NCBI GenBank assembly: GCA_964438735.1
Contig: CAYTLW010000226.1
Coordinates: 1-5,963 of the forward strand
Direction of reading: 5' to 3'
Length of the DNA: 5,963 nucleotides
Origin: CAYTLW01 sp964438735
GTDB taxonomy: Bacteria > Myxococcota_A > UBA9042
The notes below the pieces were generated by a model, which was given only the letters and a program-made list of their open reading frames with translations, had not been told where the DNA came from and made no database searches. The stretch's first letter is position 1. Every line of letters starts with the position of its first letter. The translations under genes were made by a program, and so were the position numbers. This document shows, one piece after another, positions 1 to 3,200 of this stretch.

Positions 1-55
1 ACTTTTATTCAGGGGTTGCGCGAGCAGATCGGGGGCCATTCGTCTTATCCCCGTC

Positions 56-72
56 GGCCACGGCTCGTGGCC
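56..72. repeat. Perfect 7-bp inverted repeat upstream of the gene
   Basis: GGCCACG (56-62) and CGTGGCC (66-72) are exact reverse complements separated by GCT, giving a compact GC-rich hairpin 46 bases before the ATG at 118. There is no T-run after it, so it is not a classical intrinsic terminator. It could be a transcript hairpin, a protein-binding palindrome, the end of an upstream transcription unit, or chance in GC-rich DNA. The rest of bases 1-117 holds no promoter elements that I can name with confidence. Confidence 0.4.
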
Positions 73-111
73 AGGGCATTCGGGCCCGCCCGCTATCCCG
101 TCCATCAAGCC

Positions 112-129
112 AACCAAATGAACCAAATG
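112..129 (+). repeat. Tandem 9-bp duplication carrying two in-frame ATG codons
   Basis: AACCAAATG occurs twice in direct succession (112-120 and 121-129). Because the unit is nine bases, the duplication keeps frame and gives two possible ATG starts (118 and 127) in the reading frame of the large gene. Neither is preceded by a purine-rich ribosome binding site, and an in-frame GTG follows at 133. The true start could be any of the three, or the upstream TTG at 16, with little effect on the mature lipoprotein. Confidence 0.7.
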
Positions 130-267
130 ACTGTGGGTCGTTGTGGGGGCCGCCGGCAGATTCCTCGGATATGTGCAGAGCAACACAGGTGGGGGTTCAA
201 AACCCTTGTCCGGCGGCTCGCCTTCTTGTGCCTGGGTGGCGCCATCTTCGCCACCGCTGCGGGCTGC
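118..267 (+). other. Lipoprotein (Sec/SPII) signal peptide with lipobox
   Basis: A basic stretch (KTLVRR, residues 28-33) is followed by a hydrophobic core (LAFLCLGGAIFATAA) and then Gly-Cys. The lipobox A-A-G-C fits the signal peptidase II pattern, with cleavage before Cys50 (codon 265-267). The next residues are GEDVQD. Gly at +2 is not the inner-membrane-retention Asp of enterobacterial Lol sorting, so outer-membrane or surface location is plausible but not proven, because sorting rules differ between lineages. The n-region is unusually long, about 30 residues from Met38 of the open frame (ATG 127) and 33 from ATG 118. No in-frame ATG or GTG lies closer than the GTG at 133. The h-region also contains a cysteine (codon 229). 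Confidence 0.85.
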
Positions 268-3200
268 GGCGAAGACGTTCAGGACACCCCTTTGGTCACC
301 GACAGTGGGCCGGCGCCCGAGTGCCTCGCGGACAGCGATTGCCTGGCGGTGCAGCGGCCGTGCGCGGCTGCTCGCTGCGATGCTGGCGTGTGCATAGCCC
401 TCGACCTGGACCAGGGCGCGTGTGACGACGGCAATCCCTGCACCGTGGGCGACGCATGCCAGGGTGGTGTGTGCAACTCCGGCAGCAATCTCTGCCAGTG
501 CGCAGGCCAGGGCGACTGCGCCAACAAGAACGATGGCAACCTCTGCAACGGCGTGCTGTACTGCGACCTGAGCCAGGTGCCCCACGTCTGCATCGTCAAT
601 CCCGCGTCCTTCGTCTATTGCAACCAGACCGGCAGCACTCAATGTGCCAATAACGCATGCGACCCCAACACCGGCGAGTGCGGGCCGATTGCTAGACCCG
701 ACGGCACCACATGCAACGATGGCGACCCCTGCACCGTCGAGAGCGCCTGCCAGAACGGCAAGTGCCAGTCCGGTAAGGCCACCCACTGCCAGTGCGACAG
801 CGACAGCGACTGTCCCGATGACGGCGACCCCTGCAACGGCACACTGTTCTGCGATCTCTCGATCTTCCCGTATTCGTGCCAGACCAACCCGGCCACCGTC
901 GTGAATTGCGCAAAAAACAAGGACACAAACTGCTTGAAGAACGCCTGCGAGTCGGCCACTGGCAAATGCCACATGCAAGCCGTCGAAGAAGGCACGCCGT
1001 GCGATGACGATGACGCCACGACCGCAAACGACGCCTGCCAACTCGGGGTGTGCGTCGGCGGCGTCAACGTAGCCAAATGCGCAGTCGACAGCGACTGCCC
1101 GGATGACGGAGACCTGTGCAACGGTCTGCCCTATTGCGACAAAGCTACCGCGACTTGCGTCATCAACCCCGCCACGCTCATCACCTGCCCTTCGGTCAGC
1201 GACAAGGCCTGCATCAAGAACACCTGCGTCCCCTCGACCGGGCAGTGCGCCATGTCCCCAACAGCCACCTTGACGCCCTGTGACGACAAGGACACATGCA
1301 CCAAGGGTGACTTCTGCCTGGCGGGGGCGTGCAAGGGCGGAGAGTTCACATGCAAGTGCGCTTCCGACCTGGAGTGCGACGGCAAGGAGGATGGCAACCA
1401 ATGCAACGGCACCCTGTTCTGCAATCTGGCCAGCGGCAAGTGCACGGTCAATCCAAGCAAAGTGGTCATTTGCAAGACCGTCGACGACACGGATTGTAAA
1501 AAGAACGCCTGCGTCCCTTTGTCAGGGGCTTGCACGATGACCGACGCGGCATCCGTCAAGGCGATCGACTGCGGCTCCGGTGTTGATGCCCAGCCTGGCG
1601 ATAAGTGCCGCCATGAGGTCAAACCTGCGGGCGAACCGCTGGCCAAGAACCTGCCTTGTGATGACGCCGACAAGTGCACCGAAGGTGAGGTCTGCGCCAA
1701 TGGAAGCTGTGGTGGTGGCGCCTTCGTCTGCGGCTGTGAGACCGACGCAGACTGCGACGAACAGGAGGACGGCAACCTCTGCAACGGCACACTCTTCTGC
1801 AACAAGGCGCTGTCTCCGGCCATCTGCAAGCACAATCCGGCGACCACGGTGACATGCCCGGCGTTGTTTGAAAAACCCTGTCAGACCAACAAATGCCTGC
1901 CCAAGAGCGGGCTCTGTCAGCCCGTTCCGGCGCTCGAAGGCAAAGGTTGCGATGACGGAAGCAAGTGCAGTGCGGGCGACCATTGCAACGCCGGCCTGTG
2001 CGTGGGCATGGCCAAGGTCACATGCGACGACAGCAACGCGTGCACCAGCGACAACTGCGACCCTCTCAAGGGCTGCCAGCATGGCAAGGCCAACTGCGAC
2101 GATGGCAACGCCTGCACGCTCGACCAATGCGACCCGAAGACCGGCCAGTGCAAACTCGGCACGCCGGTCAAGGACGGCGCCGTCTGCAATGGCGACAACT
2201 CGGGCTGCACAGTCAACGACGCCTGCGCCGTGGGTGTCTGCAAGGTCGGCGTGCCGGTGAGCTGCAGCGTGCCCACGGGACCCTGCGAGAAGGCCATCTG
2301 CGCCACCACCGGCCCGACCAGCTTCGCCTGCGTCAAGACGCCCATCGGCAATGGCGACGCGTGCGACGACGGCCTGGCGTGCACGCTGGGTGAGACCTGT
2401 CTCGGCGGGTTGTGTAAGGCGGGAGGCAAGCAGGCCTTGTACGAGCGAACCTTGGCGCCAGGTAAGGGGTTGGAGGGGTGGTTCCGGGCAGCCACCGAGC
2501 TGGACGACGGTGGCTTTGCCGTGATCGGCACGGCTCTTTCGGCGCCCGGCGAGAGCACAGCGACACGGATCTGGATGGCGCGCCTGGACACCGTCGGTGA
2601 GGTGGTCTGGCAGGACTTCGCCCCGCTGCCCGGGCAGGCCAGCGAGGCGGGCGGCGTCGGTGTCGTGCGCACGGGCGGTGACAAGCTGGCTTTCATTGGC
2701 AACCACGCCGCCAAGGATGGCCACTTGGGTATGCATTTCATCCTGCGCGACCTTGGCGGCAAAAAACTCGACGCCAAGACGGTGTTGAGCGGCGGCGCGG
2801 ACGAGACCCTGGCAGAGGCCGCTGCGTTTCCTGGCGGGGGGGCCGCGGTCGTCGGTGTCAGGCGGGTTGGGGCCAAGAGCGACGCGCTGGTGCGCCGATT
2901 GAGCCCTGGGGGGCAGGTCGTGTGGCAGGTGGTCGTCGGTGGCGCGGGCGACGAAGAGGCCCGGGGTGTTGGCGTCACCGCAGCTGGCGTCACGCTGGTG
3001 GCCGGCAGCAACGGCTCGCTCGTGCCTGGCAAGACGTCCGCCATGCTGCTGCGGTTGGGGGCCTCAGGCACCAAGACGTGGCTACACGTCTATGGCAACG
3101 AGTCGCAGCAGGCCTTCGAGGATGTGGTGTGGTTGGCCAGCGGTGGCGGCGTCGCCGCGGGCTGGCGCCTGGTCTCAGGTATCCGGCGACGCTGGATCGT

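Noticed and set aside
16..117. TTG at 16 as the start of the large gene
   Set aside because: The TTG directly abuts AGGGG with no Shine-Dalgarno spacing, and this start would put 83 residues before the lipid-attachment Cys, far too long for a normal signal peptide. It would also place the 56-72 hairpin in coding sequence. It cannot be fully excluded.
205..237. Twin-arginine (Tat) export signal at LVRRLAFL
   Set aside because: Two arginines precede the hydrophobic core, but the S-R-R-x-F-L-K pattern is not met, and a disulfide-rich protein is more likely exported unfolded by Sec.
421..1947. CRISPR-like or recent DNA tandem repeat
   Set aside because: The repetition is at protein level with diverged codons and in-frame cysteine register; there are no short identical repeats separated by unique spacers.
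421..2415. Myxo-type disulfide repeat (CDDGN...GDGC...C) as identity of the array
   Set aside because: The CDDGN start is shared, but the GDGCS..C continuation of that repeat is absent; the units here continue CT..(D)AC..G.C and are about 96 residues long.
1522..2736. Long reverse-strand open frame (about 400 codons)
   Set aside because: It is antisense to repeat units and the start of propeller 1. Its Ala/Val/Gly-rich repetitive translation mirrors the forward repeats, and it has no domain signal.
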